Positions 25,461-36,411 of a DNA stretch of 64,000 nt are shown here, piece by piece. Each line of letters begins with the position of its first letter. The first letter of the stretch is position 1. Source of the DNA: Arthrobacter alpinus (GTDB taxonomy: Bacteria; Actinomycetota; Actinomycetes; Actinomycetales; Micrococcaceae); assembly GCF_001445575.1 (NCBI RefSeq), contig NZ_CP013200.1:558001-622000 (forward strand). The letters run 5' to 3'. The translations under genes and the position numbers were made by a program. The notes under the pieces were generated by a model. That model was not told where the DNA came from. It ran no database searches and saw only the letters and a program-made list of their open reading frames with translations.

Positions 25461-25848
25461 TTATCCACACTGTGGATAACTCTTTCCCACAACTCACAGG
25501 CTTATCCACTGCCGTGGACAACTCCTTCGAACTATCCACAAGCCATCTTCGAAATTGGGGTTATCCATAGTTGTTCACAAAGTTATCCACAGAAGTGGAT
25601 AACTTTGTAGCAGATCCGGCCAAACGATCAGTTAACCGCTTCAGAAAGTAATCCACAGCTGTGGAATTACATGTGTGTAACTTATACCCATTGTGGACAA
25701 GTCTGGGGATAACCACATGTTCGACTAACACAGAACTACTAGAACTACAGCTCTGTAAGTTATGCCCATGTGTGGACATCTATGTGGATAACTGTAGAAA
25801 CGTGCAACGATGAAGCCATGGAACTACCCGATCCCCTCGATATCCACA
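25461..25848. promoter_or_regulatory. Cluster of about 16 DnaA-box-like nonamers away from oriC
   Basis: Within 390 bp I find TTATCCACA at 25461 and 25583 (plus), its complement at 25471 and 25783, TTGTCCACA on the minus strand at 25692, and near-matches at 25502, 25513, 25532, 25561, 25571, 25594, 25649, 25660, 25704, 25771 and 25840. Two perfect or near-perfect boxes face each other at 25461-25479 and 25583-25602. The last boxes run into the flavin reductase gene. Density exceeds that at oriC (40.5-40.8 kb) or upstream of dnaA. Role unknown: DnaA titration, a secondary origin element, or control of the flanking genes. The rest of 24998-25817 shows nothing I can name. Confidence 0.8.
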
Positions 25849-26369
25849 GAGTTTTCCCACAGCACCTTACACAGGAATCGATCGACGAATTCCGCCGACT
25901 CAGTGCCGAACAGGCCGGCTCGGTCGCCATTGTCAGCACCAGAATTCGGAACCGCGATTATGCAGCGACAGTGAGCGCCTACTTGTCAGTGTCCTATGAC
26001 CCTCCGACATTACTGGTGAGTCTTTATGGGGAATCAAGGATTGCGCTGGCGGTGGCAGAAGCGGGATCGTGGGCACTGTCGCTACTCACAGCAGAGCAGA
26101 AGTCCCAGGCGAATTGGCTGGCCAGCCCGGGCACACCCACCGAGGGTCTGTTGAACCAGATTAATTTCAGGCGCGGACCGGTCACTGAGAACGCCATCAT
26201 GGCAGGAGCGTTGGCCTGGTTTGAAGTGGAAACCACGGCCATCCACGAGGCGGCAACCCACCTACTGGTGGTGGGAAACGTGGTCTCCATGGGTGAAGAC
26301 GCACAGTGGAGCCGGGACTTGTCACCATTGCTCCACTACGGAGGAGACTACCGACGCCTCAAGCCGTAA
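25818..26369 (+). CDS. Flavin reductase-like, FMN-binding protein
   Basis: 183 residues from ATG 25818 (MELPDPLDIHRVFPQHL). It has the split-barrel fold of flavin reductases and flavoprotein oxygenase partners: AGSVAIVSTRIRNRDYAATVSAYLSVSYDPPTLLVSL carries the FMN-binding pattern, split here across residues 30-70, and HLLVVGNVVSM near 150 is the C-terminal family motif. It probably supplies reduced flavin to an oxygenase; no partner gene is adjacent. An upstream in-frame start at 25770 lies inside the DnaA-box cluster and lacks a better ribosome site. Confidence 0.83.
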   Translation: MELPDPLDIHRVFPQHLTQESIDEFRRLSAEQAGSVAIVSTRIRNRDYAATVSAYLSVSYDPPTLLVSLYGESRIALAVAEAGSWALSLLTAEQKSQANWLASPGTPTEGLLNQINFRRGPVTENAIMAGALAWFEVETTAIHEAATHLLVVGNVVSMGEDAQWSRDLSPLLHYGGDYRRLKP

Positions 26370-26387
26370 GGCGCCCAGCCGCAAGGC

Positions 26388-26502
26388 GCGGAGCGCAGGG
26401 TGAGGGGCGCAGAGTGCCGGGCGCAGGGTGAGGCGGGTGCGGAGCGCAGGGTGAGGGGCGCAAGGTGCGGAGCGCAGAGTGCCGGGCGCAGGGTGAGGCG
26501 GG
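26388..26502. repeat. GC-rich imperfect tandem repeat
   Basis: Two long units begin with gcggagcgcagggtgagggg (26388 and 26439) and share the downstream parts gcgcagagtgccgggcgcag and ggtgaggcggg. The second carries an extra piece of about 14 bp (aaggtgcggagcgc). Shorter modules (gcgcagrgtg) repeat inside each unit. It fills the 145-bp gap between the convergent flavin reductase and rhomboid genes. There are no unique spacers, so it is not a CRISPR array. Confidence 0.85.
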
Positions 26503-26514
26503 CGCCGTCGAAAG

Positions 26515-27378
26515 TTAGCTGACGATGGTGAAGGCGGGGAAGGTGGAAACCTTGTACGCGGTGAGGGCAAGAAGTAATACTGTCACCGCTGCGATTCCAC
26601 CCCACTGCACCAGATTGCGGTTCTTCGTGGGGGCGTAGGCAATGGCGGCGGTGCAGAGTGCACCGGCAATCAGACCACCTAAGTGGGCCTGCCAGGCAAT
26701 ATTAGGGATGACAAATCCAATAGCTGCGTTGATGGCCAGCAGGACCACTATCTGGCGAAGATCTCCGCCGCGCTTCTTCTGCACCACGAATAGAGCGCCA
26801 AACAAACCGAAGACGGCACCGGAAGCACCCACAACCACCGTATCAATGGGCGAAAGCAAGAGGACTCCCACGGATCCTGCAAACGCGCTAACAAGGTAGA
26901 CGGCGAGAAAACGCACCCGTCCAAAGGCAGACTCAAGGGCATTGCCAAGAATCCACAACGCATACATGTTGAAGGCAATGTGCATGAGGTTTGTTGAGTG
27001 CAAGAAGGCTGATGTCACCATCCGCCACGGTTCCGTTTCCGTGTAGAACGGGGCGTAGGCGAAGTTCTGGAAAATGAAATCCTTGGGAATAGCCAAGTCC
27101 AAAGCGTACATAGCCACACAAATGGCCATCATGGTGATGGTCACCAAGGGCCGGCCTGTGCGGACAACGCCGCCAAAAATAGTTCTGCGGGAAGGAACGC
27201 TCTTACTGGCTTCGCTGACACAGTCCACACATTGGATTCCCACGGCAGCACTTCGCTGGCAGTCTGGGCATGCCGGCCGGCCGCACCGCTGACAGCTCAC
27301 ATAAGAAACCCGGTCGGGGTGCCTTGGGCAGACAGGGGCTCCGGTGGAGGGATACGGGACCGGATGTGAAGAACTCAA
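26515..27378 (-). CDS. Rhomboid-family intramembrane serine protease with zinc-binding N-terminus
   Basis: About 287 residues from a TTG at 27378 (LSSSHPVPYPSTGAPVC). The N-terminal part has a cysteine-rich B-box-like motif (CPRHPDR, CQRCGRPACPDC, GIQCVDC). The membrane domain has six or more helices, with the catalytic serine in VVGASGAVFGLFGAL, HxxxN in LMHIAFNMYALW and the C-terminal histidine in WQAHLGGLIAGAL. It cleaves membrane proteins within the bilayer; substrates unknown. An ATG at 27441 is in frame, but that extension overlaps the hairpin after ppiA, so the later start is preferred; it remains uncertain. Confidence 0.87.
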   Translation of the reverse strand: MSSSHPVPYPSTGAPVCPRHPDRVSYVSCQRCGRPACPDCQRSAAVGIQCVDCVSEASKSVPSRRTIFGGVVRTGRPLVTITMMAICVAMYALDLAIPKDFIFQNFAYAPFYTETEPWRMVTSAFLHSTNLMHIAFNMYALWILGNALESAFGRVRFLAVYLVSAFAGSVGVLLLSPIDTVVVGASGAVFGLFGALFVVQKKRGGDLRQIVVLLAINAAIGFVIPNIAWQAHLGGLIAGALCTAAIAYAPTKNRNLVQWGGIAAVTVLLLALTAYKVSTFPAFTIVS

Positions 27379-27410
27379 GAGACGGATCCTAATAAGAGGT
27401 ATATAAGGAA

Positions 27411-27456
27411 GGCTTTGGTTGCCAGGCACCCATGAAGGCACCTGGCAACCAAAGCC
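27411..27456 (-). terminator. Hairpin after ppiA
   Basis: Arms ggctttggttgccagg (27411-27426) and cctggcaaccaaagcc (27441-27456) are perfect complements around a 14-base loop. It starts 18 bp after the ppiA stop on the minus strand. The T-run is weak (ttcctt), so it may act as a stem that stabilises the 3' end. Confidence 0.7.
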
Positions 27457-27473
27457 AGGAGGTCAAGCGGGGT

Positions 27474-28016
27474 TTAGAGCTCTACGACGCTGATGGAGTT
27501 GATGACAACGTCTTCGCGCGGCTTGTCGCCCGCACCGGTTGCAACGCCTTCAATGGCATCAACAACGGCCTTAGAGGCCTCGTCTGTGACGTCACCGAAG
27601 ATGGTGTGCTTGCCCTGGAGCCAGCTGGTGTTCACCGTGGTGATGAAGAACTGTGAACCGTTGGTCCCACGGCCGCCCTGGATGCCAGCGTTAGCCATGG
27701 CAAATTTGTAGGGGTCGTTGAAGTTCAGGTCGGGGTTGATCTCGTCGTCGAACTGGTAGCCCGGTCCGCCAATGCCGCGACCCAGGGGATCTCCAGCCTG
27801 GATCATGAAGTCTTTGATGATGCGGTGGAAGATGGTGCCGTTGTACAACGGGGCGTTGGTCTTTTCGCCGGTGCCCGGGTGGGTCCATTCAATGGAACCC
27901 GTAGCCAGGCCAACGAAGTTTGCCACGGTCTTGGGAGCGTGGTTTCCAAAGAGGTTTACCTCAATGTCGCCCAGGCTCGTGCTGATAGTTGCTTTTGCGG
28001 TTGGGATAGCAGTCAT
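27474..28016 (-). CDS. ppiA: Cyclophilin-type peptidyl-prolyl cis-trans isomerase
   Basis: 180 residues with the cyclophilin core: FHRIIKDFMIQAGDPLGRGIGGPGYQFDDE split by the active-site arginine, then GTNGSQFFITT and LQGKHTIFGDV. No signal peptide or lipobox is visible, so it should be cytoplasmic. It speeds proline isomerisation during folding. A hairpin follows and it reads away from the LEA-like gene. Confidence 0.94.
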   Translation of the reverse strand: MTAIPTAKATISTSLGDIEVNLFGNHAPKTVANFVGLATGSIEWTHPGTGEKTNAPLYNGTIFHRIIKDFMIQAGDPLGRGIGGPGYQFDDEINPDLNFNDPYKFAMANAGIQGGRGTNGSQFFITTVNTSWLQGKHTIFGDVTDEASKAVVDAIEGVATGAGDKPREDVVINSISVVEL

Positions 28017-28126
28017 GGCGTTATTCTGTCATGCGAAAATGAGAATATTCTGTCAAGACATGCCATTCCGCGCCCGGCGAACTGCTAGGTGATAGCAACA
28101 GCGCTCTGCTCGACGTAGGCTAAATC

Positions 28127-29158
28127 ATGAAACTGCTGACATCTGGAGGAAACGTGAAGAAGGTCGACCGCTTTACCCAAGGTTTGGAAGATTCATTGAA
28201 CACCAGTGTGGACACTGCCCGTGAATGGGCTGCTCCACATGTGGAGAACGCCAAGGACTGGACGGCTCCACGTGTTGAGGCGGCACTGGGCTGGGCTGTT
28301 CCCCGCATCGAAAAAGGCATTGAGCACGCTTCCCCCATCGTTCAGGATGGATTGCGCAAGGCTGCTCAGTACACGGCCGACGGCGTTGCGGCCGTGACCC
28401 CAAAACTTCAGGAGGGCCTTGAAAGATTGGCACCAAGGATTTCCGATGCTGTTGATGACGCTACCCCGCACATTCATGACGCACTGGAAAAGGCTGCTCC
28501 TGCCATCACCAGCGCCAAGGACAAGGTGGTGGATGACTTCTTCCCACTCGTTTCGGGGAAGCTGGGCGATGCTGCCCATGCGGTTGAGGTTGCCCTTGAA
28601 AAGTCCAAGGTTTCCCATCAGCTGGCGATTGCTGCGGCCAAGCTAACAGGCAACAAGAAGGCCTTGGCTCAGGCTGAGAAGGCAGCTGCTGAGGCAGCCA
28701 AGAAGTTTGCCGCTGAGATGAGCAAGGCCGCCAAAAAAGAGAAGCGTAAGGGCCGTGGCTGGATTGTGGTGGGCGTTGTTGTTGCCGCCACTGCCGCCGG
28801 AGTTGCAGCATGGAAGGCTTCCAAGCCGGTAGCTGATCCATGGAAGACTCCCGCTCCCGTTGCTCCTGCGGTTGTGCCGGCTCCTGTTGCTGCTCAGGCA
28901 TCGGTTGCTGTGCCCACTCCTGTTTCCGCGGACGACGGCGTTGCCACCAAGGCTGCTGAGTCCGCCGAAACAGTGGTCGAGAAAGCAAAGGACGCTGTTG
29001 CGGAAGCATCCCAGAAAATTGGTGACGCTGTTGACGCCGCCAAGGAAAACTTGGGCGATGCTGCCACCGATGCCAAGGATGCAGCCGTGAAGGCCAAGGA
29101 CGCTGCTGTCGCTGCCACGGATGCTGCGACGCCTAAGCCGAGGGATCCAAAGCACTAA
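28127..29158 (+). CDS. Alanine-rich, LEA/apolipoprotein-like membrane protein
   Basis: 343 residues if it starts at ATG 28127; a GTG at 28154 preceded by ctggaggaaac gives 334 residues and has the better ribosome site. The N-terminal half (about 15-160) is a series of amphipathic 11- to 15-residue repeats built on APxxENAKDW, APRVEAALGW and APRISDAVDD types. A Lys/Ala coiled stretch (about 165-205) leads to one membrane helix (about 211-230, GWIVVGVVVAATAAGVAAW), a Pro/Ala/Val linker and an LEA-like tail of KDA repeats (about 285-335). No enzyme motif. It may line the membrane or protect it under stress; inference only. Confidence 0.75.
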   Translation: MKLLTSGGNVKKVDRFTQGLEDSLNTSVDTAREWAAPHVENAKDWTAPRVEAALGWAVPRIEKGIEHASPIVQDGLRKAAQYTADGVAAVTPKLQEGLERLAPRISDAVDDATPHIHDALEKAAPAITSAKDKVVDDFFPLVSGKLGDAAHAVEVALEKSKVSHQLAIAAAKLTGNKKALAQAEKAAAEAAKKFAAEMSKAAKKEKRKGRGWIVVGVVVAATAAGVAAWKASKPVADPWKTPAPVAPAVVPAPVAAQASVAVPTPVSADDGVATKAAESAETVVEKAKDAVAEASQKIGDAVDAAKENLGDAATDAKDAAVKAKDAAVAATDAATPKPRDPKH

Positions 29159-29165
29159 CTTGCAC

Positions 29166-29218
29166 TAAACGCCAAGGAGGGGCCGGGAGCATTGCTCCCG
29201 GCCCCTCCTTGGCGTTTA
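29166..29218 (+). terminator. Strong terminator after the LEA-like gene
   Basis: An almost perfect inverted repeat starting 8 bp after the stop: taaacgccaaggaggggcc and its complement at 29200-29218, closing on gggagc/gctccc. The outer A and T bases give it a terminator form in both directions. It also lies 37 bp beyond the stop of the convergent EamA gene. Confidence 0.9.
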
Positions 29219-29254
29219 ACGGCCCTGTCTGCTGTCTGCTGGTGGTGGACAGCC

Positions 29255-30133
29255 CTATTTCTTGATGCCTTTCTTGATGCCGCTACGCCCTTGGCGCAAC
29301 ACCACCATGGCCAGGCCGGCAAGGATTAGCCCCAAACCTGCGTATGTGCCCGGAGGCAGCTGCTGGCTAAGAAAGACGCCGGCCATAATCGCAGCGCCGG
29401 GAATTTCAAGCAGAATCATCATGGACACCACCAACGGGGAAATGGTGGCCAGCAGATAGTTGAAGATGGTGTGGCCAAAGAGCTGGGCAGCCACTGTCAC
29501 ACCAACAATGCCCCACCAAGCCTCGGGCGGAATGTTGACCAGCGGTTGGCGAAAGACCAAACACAAGGCGAGCAGAATTAGCGAACAAATACCGTAGCAA
29601 AGGCTTGAGTAGACACCTATTGAGAGGCTTTTGCGGGCCTTTGAGCCAGCCATGGTGTAAATAGCGGCAAGTATGCCGCCAACTAGGGCTAGCAGGTCAC
29701 CCACCAGCGCCTCACGGGAGACACCCATATCAAAACCCGTAATGACCACCACACCCACCATGGCTGTTCCTAGGCCCATGAGGACCGGTCGTGGCGGCTT
29801 TGATCCCTGGAGCCACTGAAATAGCGCAATCCAGGCTGCTTGCAGGCATACAAGGGCCGTAGCGGCCGCAACCGTTGTCATCTTTACTGAAGTTACGAAG
29901 CATGCGAAATGGAAGGCCAAAGCAGTTGCTGCAATTGCGGTGTACTTGAGCTCAGATCGAGTCAGTGACTTAAGGAACCCGGGACTACTGATCGCAGTTG
30001 GTGCTCCCAGCACCAAAGCGCCGAAAACATTGCGCCACAAGGCAATCGTCAAGGCCGGGGCCATGGTGGCCGCCATGATGGGTCCGGAGGCTGAAACACC
30101 CAAAATGCCTACAACGGCCAGAATAAAGATCAC
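29255..30133 (-). CDS. EamA/DMT-family transporter
   Basis: 292 residues, about ten membrane helices in two EamA halves (about 5-130 and 140-280). Family features: ALWRNVFGALVL early, a helix-ending glycine/proline pattern, and GAAIMAGVFLSQQLPPGTYAGLGLILAGL at the end, divided across residues 245-275. It starts with a GTG at 30133. The family exports metabolites or amino acids; substrate not predictable. A Lys-rich cytoplasmic tail (GIKKGIKK) ends the protein. Confidence 0.87.
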   Translation of the reverse strand: MIFILAVVGILGVSASGPIMAATMAPALTIALWRNVFGALVLGAPTAISSPGFLKSLTRSELKYTAIAATALAFHFACFVTSVKMTTVAAATALVCLQAAWIALFQWLQGSKPPRPVLMGLGTAMVGVVVITGFDMGVSREALVGDLLALVGGILAAIYTMAGSKARKSLSIGVYSSLCYGICSLILLALCLVFRQPLVNIPPEAWWGIVGVTVAAQLFGHTIFNYLLATISPLVVSMMILLEIPGAAIMAGVFLSQQLPPGTYAGLGLILAGLAMVVLRQGRSGIKKGIKK

Positions 30134-30202
30134 TGATCAAGACTAGCCAGTTCCCGCAGTCCCTAACGCCACAACAGGATTGGCAGAGTTGTCCACATAC
30201 AA

Positions 30203-30234
30203 AAACAACCCCGGTCTATTGACCGGGGTTGTTT
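30203..30234 (-). terminator. Terminator after tRNA-Ala
   Basis: Arms aaacaaccccggtc and gaccggggttgttt around tatt. It lies 8 bp past the tRNA-Ala 3' end on the minus strand, followed by T's there (tttttg), so it should end the tRNA-Ile/tRNA-Ala transcript. Confidence 0.85.
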
Positions 30235-30241
30235 CTCATGG

Positions 30242-30314
30242 TGGAGGCACGGGGACTCGAACCCCGAACCCCCTGCTTGCAAAGCAGGTGCGCTACCAAT
30301 TGCGCCATGCCCCC
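30242..30314 (-). tRNA. tRNA-Ala (TGC anticodon)
   Basis: On the minus strand: GGGGGCATGGCGCAATTGG, D-arm, anticodon arm CCTGC-TTTGCAA-GCAGG with anticodon TGC, T-arm GGGGTTCGAGTCCCC, then the acceptor strand and discriminator A. 73 nt; CCA not encoded. It lies about 200 bp downstream of tRNA-Ile. Confidence 0.96.
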
Positions 30315-30510
30315 ATGAGGCTGATTCAGTATATATGAAACACAGTCAAAAGATTCAATTCACTGAATCTGTTGCCTTACTCCACGTTGTCTTCACAACT
30401 TTGGTTTCCCGCCATTTCTTGGTCAGGAATACTGCTGCAGCCAAAGTTCCGATCGAGATCAATAACTTCTTCACTACACACCATCCTTCCACAAGAACCG
30501 GTAGGTTCCG

Positions 30511-30584
30511 TGGGCGCACCTGGACTTGAACCAGGGACCTCTTCGTTATCAGCGAAGCGCTCTAACCGCCTGAGCTATGCGCCC
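30511..30584 (-). tRNA. tRNA-Ile (GAT anticodon)
   Basis: On the minus strand: GGGCGCATAGCTCAGGCGG, D-arm, anticodon arm TTCGC-TGATAAC-GAAGA type with anticodon GAT, T-arm CCTGGTTCAAGTCCAGG, acceptor GTGCGCCC, discriminator A. 74 nt. The order gyrA-DUF3566-tRNA-Ile-tRNA-Ala is standard in Actinobacteria. Confidence 0.96.
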
Positions 30585-30640
30585 TTCTTAGCCCTCATCG
30601 GGCCGAGATAAAACTTTACCCCACACATTCCCAAAGTCCC

Positions 30641-30679
30641 AAATCGGCGGGTTCGCGGGTTCGCCGAACCCGCCGATTT
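30641..30679 (-). terminator. Hairpin between DUF3566 gene and tRNA-Ile
   Basis: Arms aaatcggcgggttcg and cgaacccgccgattt form a 15-bp perfect stem with a 9-base loop. It lies 46 bp past the DUF3566 stop. There is no clear U-run on the minus strand beyond the AT base of the stem (ttt), so partial termination is likely. Confidence 0.7.
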
Positions 30680-30725
30680 AGAGCACTGGAAACGCTTTTT
30701 CGCGAGAATTCGCGGTTTTTGTTAC

Positions 30726-31271
30726 TTAGTCATCGGTCAGAGTTACACCGATGCCACCCACCAGGGTGGCTGAGATGTTGTAAAGCACTGCCGAAAGTAC
30801 CGAAAGTGTGGTCAACAGCACAACATTGACCACGGCAACGATGGTGGAGAACGATGCAACCTGACCGAGCGAGACAATAGCCAGGAGGTCGAAGGGAACT
30901 CCACCCTCCTTGCCCTGAATCTCATTGACGAAGGAGTTAACCGTCTCAAACAGGCCCATGGTGTCCAGCACCGACCACAGCACGATTGCTGCAATCACCG
31001 TGACAATGCCTAGTGCCACCGACAGCAAGAACGCCATCTTCAGCACTGACCACGGATCGACCTTGCTCACCAGCAGGCGGGCGCGGCGGGCCTTGGCCTT
31101 CGGCGCGGGCTTTACCAGTGCCGGCGGCGTCTTAGGAGCGGGGCGCTTCGCAGCAGCTGCTCCGGCAGTCGCCGGACCGCTCGTAGGGCGCTGGGCTGGA
31201 CGCGCAGGGCGTGCAGGTGCACCTACTTTTGGTGCGGACCCTGGCCGCGGAATCGGGTTATTGGTGCTCAA
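30726..31271 (-). CDS. DUF3566 transmembrane protein
   Basis: 181 residues. A proline/alanine-rich N-terminal tail (1-65) is followed by the DUF3566 domain, with two membrane helices (about 80-103 and 140-168) around [17 protein letters not shown]. The start is a TTG overlapping the gyrA stop (TTGA at 31268-31271), so it is translationally coupled to gyrA. The family follows gyrA throughout Actinobacteria; function unknown. Confidence 0.88.
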   Translation of the reverse strand: MSTNNPIPRPGSAPKVGAPARPARPAQRPTSGPATAGAAAAKRPAPKTPPALVKPAPKAKARRARLLVSKVDPWSVLKMAFLLSVALGIVTVIAAIVLWSVLDTMGLFETVNSFVNEIQGKEGGVPFDLLAIVSLGQVASFSTIVAVVNVVLLTTLSVLSAVLYNISATLVGGIGVTLTDD

Positions 31272-33922
31272 TCAGTGCCTCCAGTTGTTCCGTCTTGAGA
31301 CGTTAACGGTACTTCATCAATCTGCCGGTCTCCCTCTAAATCGCCGAGAATTGGGGTCTCAGGACTTTCTGGGGCCTCAGAATCCGTTGATTCGTCATCC
31401 TCTTCAAGGCCGCGTTCGCTGTTGCGAGCAACCTCAATGATCTTGTCGTTCTTGTCTGGCTTAGCGAAGATAACACCCATCGTGTCGCGCCCCTTGGCGG
31501 GAACTTCCGAGACGTTGGAGCGCACTATCTTTCCGCCGCTCATCACCACCAGAACCTCATCATCCTCTTGGACGATCAAGGCCCCTACCAGATCTCCGCG
31601 ATCCTCCACGAGCTTGGCAACCTTGATGCCCAAGCCGCCTCGTCCCTGCAAACGGTACTCCTCGACGGCCGTACGCTTGGCATAGCCACCTTCTGTGACA
31701 ATGAACACAAATGAGTCATCGGTAACAACATTGGCCGCCAGCAGTTCATCAAAGTCACGGAACTTCATGCCTGTCACACCTGATGTTGCCCTTCCCATGG
31801 GGCGCAGTGCCTCATTGGTGGCGGTGAACCTGATGGACTGGCCCTTGCGAGAAACCAACAGCAAGTCATCAGAATCGGAAACCAACTGAGCGGAGACCAG
31901 TTCGTCGCCGTCACGCAGGTTGATGGCAATGACACCTGCAGAGCGGTTGGTGTCGTAGTCCTCCAGCGATGTCTTCTTGACCAGTCCGTTCTTAGTGGCC
32001 AATACCAGGTACGGAGACTGCTGGTAGTCCTTCAATTCCATAACCTGAGCGATTTTCTCGTCAGGTTGGAATGCGAGCAGATTGGCTACGTGCTGCCCCT
32101 TGGCATCGCGGCCGGCCTCGGCAAGCTCGTACGCCTTTGCCCGGTAGACGCGGCCCAGGTTGGTGAAGAACAACAGCCAGTGGTGCGTGGTGGTCACAAA
32201 GAAGTGCTCCACGACGTCGTCGCCACGAAGCGCTGCACCCTTGACGCCCTTGCCTCCACGGTGCTGTGAACGGTAGTTGTCGCTGCGCGTGCGCTTGACA
32301 TACCCGCCGCGGGTAATGGTGACAACCATTTCCTCTTCAGGAATAAGATCTTCCATGCTCATGTTGGGGTCATAACCCATCATGATTTCTGTGCGGCGGT
32401 CATCCCCGTAGCGGGCCGTGATATCTGCCAGTTCATCGCTGACAATGCCGCGCTGAATTTCAGGATCCGCCAGGATCCGGTTGAACTCGGTGATCATGGT
32501 TTCAAGCACAGTGTGCCTGTCGGTGATCTTCTGGTGTTCCAAGGCAGCAAGACGACGCAACTGCATATCCAAAATGGCCTTCGCCTGGATCTCGTCGATA
32601 TCCAGCAACTCAACCAAACCATCACGGGCTTCCTCTGTTGTCGAGGAACGTCGGATGAGAGCGATGACCTCATCGAGGGCATCCAGAGCTTTCAGGAGAC
32701 CACGCAGAATATGAGCTTCTTCTTCTGCCTTGCGCAGACGGAAGCGCGTACGGCGCACAATGACATCCATCTGGTGTGTCACCCAATGACGGATAAATGC
32801 GTCAAGCGGCAATGTTCGCGGCACACCATCAACAATTGCCAACATATTGGCGCTGAAGTTTTCCTGCAGTTGGGTGTGCTTGTAGAGGTTGTTCAATACA
32901 ACCTTGGCAACCGCATCACGCTTGAGGACAATCACCAAACGTTGGCCGGTACGGCCCGAGGTCTCATCACGCATATCCGCGATGCCGGAAATCTTGCCAT
33001 CCTTGACCAGATCGGCAATCTTGATAGCCAGGTTGTCAGGGTTCGCTTGGAACGGCAGCTCAGTCACAACCAAGCAGGTGCGGCCCTGAATCTCCTCAAC
33101 ATTGACAACGGCACGCATGGTGATAGATCCGCGTCCCGTACGGTACGCATCCTCGATGCCCTTGCGTCCCAGAATCTGAGCACCAGTGGGGAAATCGGGT
33201 CCCTTGATGCGCTCAATTAGTGCCTCAAGGAGTTCCTCGCGACTCACCGTCGGGTTAGCAAGGTACCACTGCACTCCTTCAGCAACTTCGCGCAGGTTGT
33301 GGGGCGGAATATTGGTTGCCATACCCACGGCTATACCAGAGGAACCGTTGACCAAAAGGTTCGGGAACCTTGAAGGCAAAATGACGGGCTCTTGATTCTT
33401 GCCGTCATAGTTATCCTGGAAATCGACAGTTTCCTCGTCGATGTCACGAACCATTTCCATGGCAAGTGGGGCCATCTTGGTTTCCGTGTAACGAGGTGCA
33501 GCGGCACCATCGTTACCGGGGGACCCGAAGTTTCCCTGTCCCAGAGCCAAGGGGTAACGCATGGTCCAGTCTTGGATCAGGCGAACCAAGGCGTCGTAGA
33601 TCGAGCTGTCACCATGGGGGTGGTACTGACCCATGACCTCGCCAACAACGCGGGCACACTTGTTGAAGGAACGTTCCGGGCGGTATCCGCCGTCGAACAT
33701 GGCGTACAACACGCGGCGGTGCACAGGCTTAAGTCCGTCACGAACATCCGGCAGTGCACGGCCAACAATCACGGCCATGGCGTAGTCGAGGTAAGAGCGC
33801 TTCATCTCCGTCTGGAGATCGATTTGCTCAACTTTGTCATGCATTAGATTTCCGTCAAGAACCTCTACATCCGTGGGCTCCACGGTCGGTTCTGAGGGAT
33901 TCTGAGGTGTTTCGTCGCTCAT
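31268..33922 (-). CDS. gyrA: DNA gyrase subunit A
   Basis: 884 residues. The breakage-reunion domain has the catalytic tyrosine in [10 protein letters not shown] (Tyr145). The quinolone region reads [10 protein letters not shown] (101-110), keeping the susceptible serine (106) and aspartate (110). The C-terminal beta-pinwheel domain carries the GyrA-box variant QHRGGKG. An acidic tail ends the protein. With GyrB it introduces negative supercoils. It follows gyrB by 70 bp and overlaps the DUF3566 gene by 4 bp. Confidence 0.97.
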   Translation of the reverse strand: MSDETPQNPSEPTVEPTDVEVLDGNLMHDKVEQIDLQTEMKRSYLDYAMAVIVGRALPDVRDGLKPVHRRVLYAMFDGGYRPERSFNKCARVVGEVMGQYHPHGDSSIYDALVRLIQDWTMRYPLALGQGNFGSPGNDGAAAPRYTETKMAPLAMEMVRDIDEETVDFQDNYDGKNQEPVILPSRFPNLLVNGSSGIAVGMATNIPPHNLREVAEGVQWYLANPTVSREELLEALIERIKGPDFPTGAQILGRKGIEDAYRTGRGSITMRAVVNVEEIQGRTCLVVTELPFQANPDNLAIKIADLVKDGKISGIADMRDETSGRTGQRLVIVLKRDAVAKVVLNNLYKHTQLQENFSANMLAIVDGVPRTLPLDAFIRHWVTHQMDVIVRRTRFRLRKAEEEAHILRGLLKALDALDEVIALIRRSSTTEEARDGLVELLDIDEIQAKAILDMQLRRLAALEHQKITDRHTVLETMITEFNRILADPEIQRGIVSDELADITARYGDDRRTEIMMGYDPNMSMEDLIPEEEMVVTITRGGYVKRTRSDNYRSQHRGGKGVKGAALRGDDVVEHFFVTTTHHWLLFFTNLGRVYRAKAYELAEAGRDAKGQHVANLLAFQPDEKIAQVMELKDYQQSPYLVLATKNGLVKKTSLEDYDTNRSAGVIAINLRDGDELVSAQLVSDSDDLLLVSRKGQSIRFTATNEALRPMGRATSGVTGMKFRDFDELLAANVVTDDSFVFIVTEGGYAKRTAVEEYRLQGRGGLGIKVAKLVEDRGDLVGALIVQEDDEVLVVMSGGKIVRSNVSEVPAKGRDTMGVIFAKPDKNDKIIEVARNSERGLEEDDESTDSEAPESPETPILGDLEGDRQIDEVPLTSQDGTTGGTD

Positions 33923-33992
33923 AATCTTTTATATTCCATTCCCAATATATGTCTAAGTTTCTCTATGGCTAGTGAGGCATATCTACCTCTTG

Positions 33993-36411
<2,419 letters not shown>

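Noticed and set aside
26388..26502. Possible CRISPR array
   Set aside because: Units are adjacent and modular without unique spacers, and no cas genes are present.
32513..33220. 235-codon plus-strand open frame
   Set aside because: Antisense to gyrA, no family match, no ribosome site.
31268..33922. Quinolone-resistance change in gyrA
   Set aside because: The key region reads [10 protein letters not shown] with the susceptible Ser and Asp in place.
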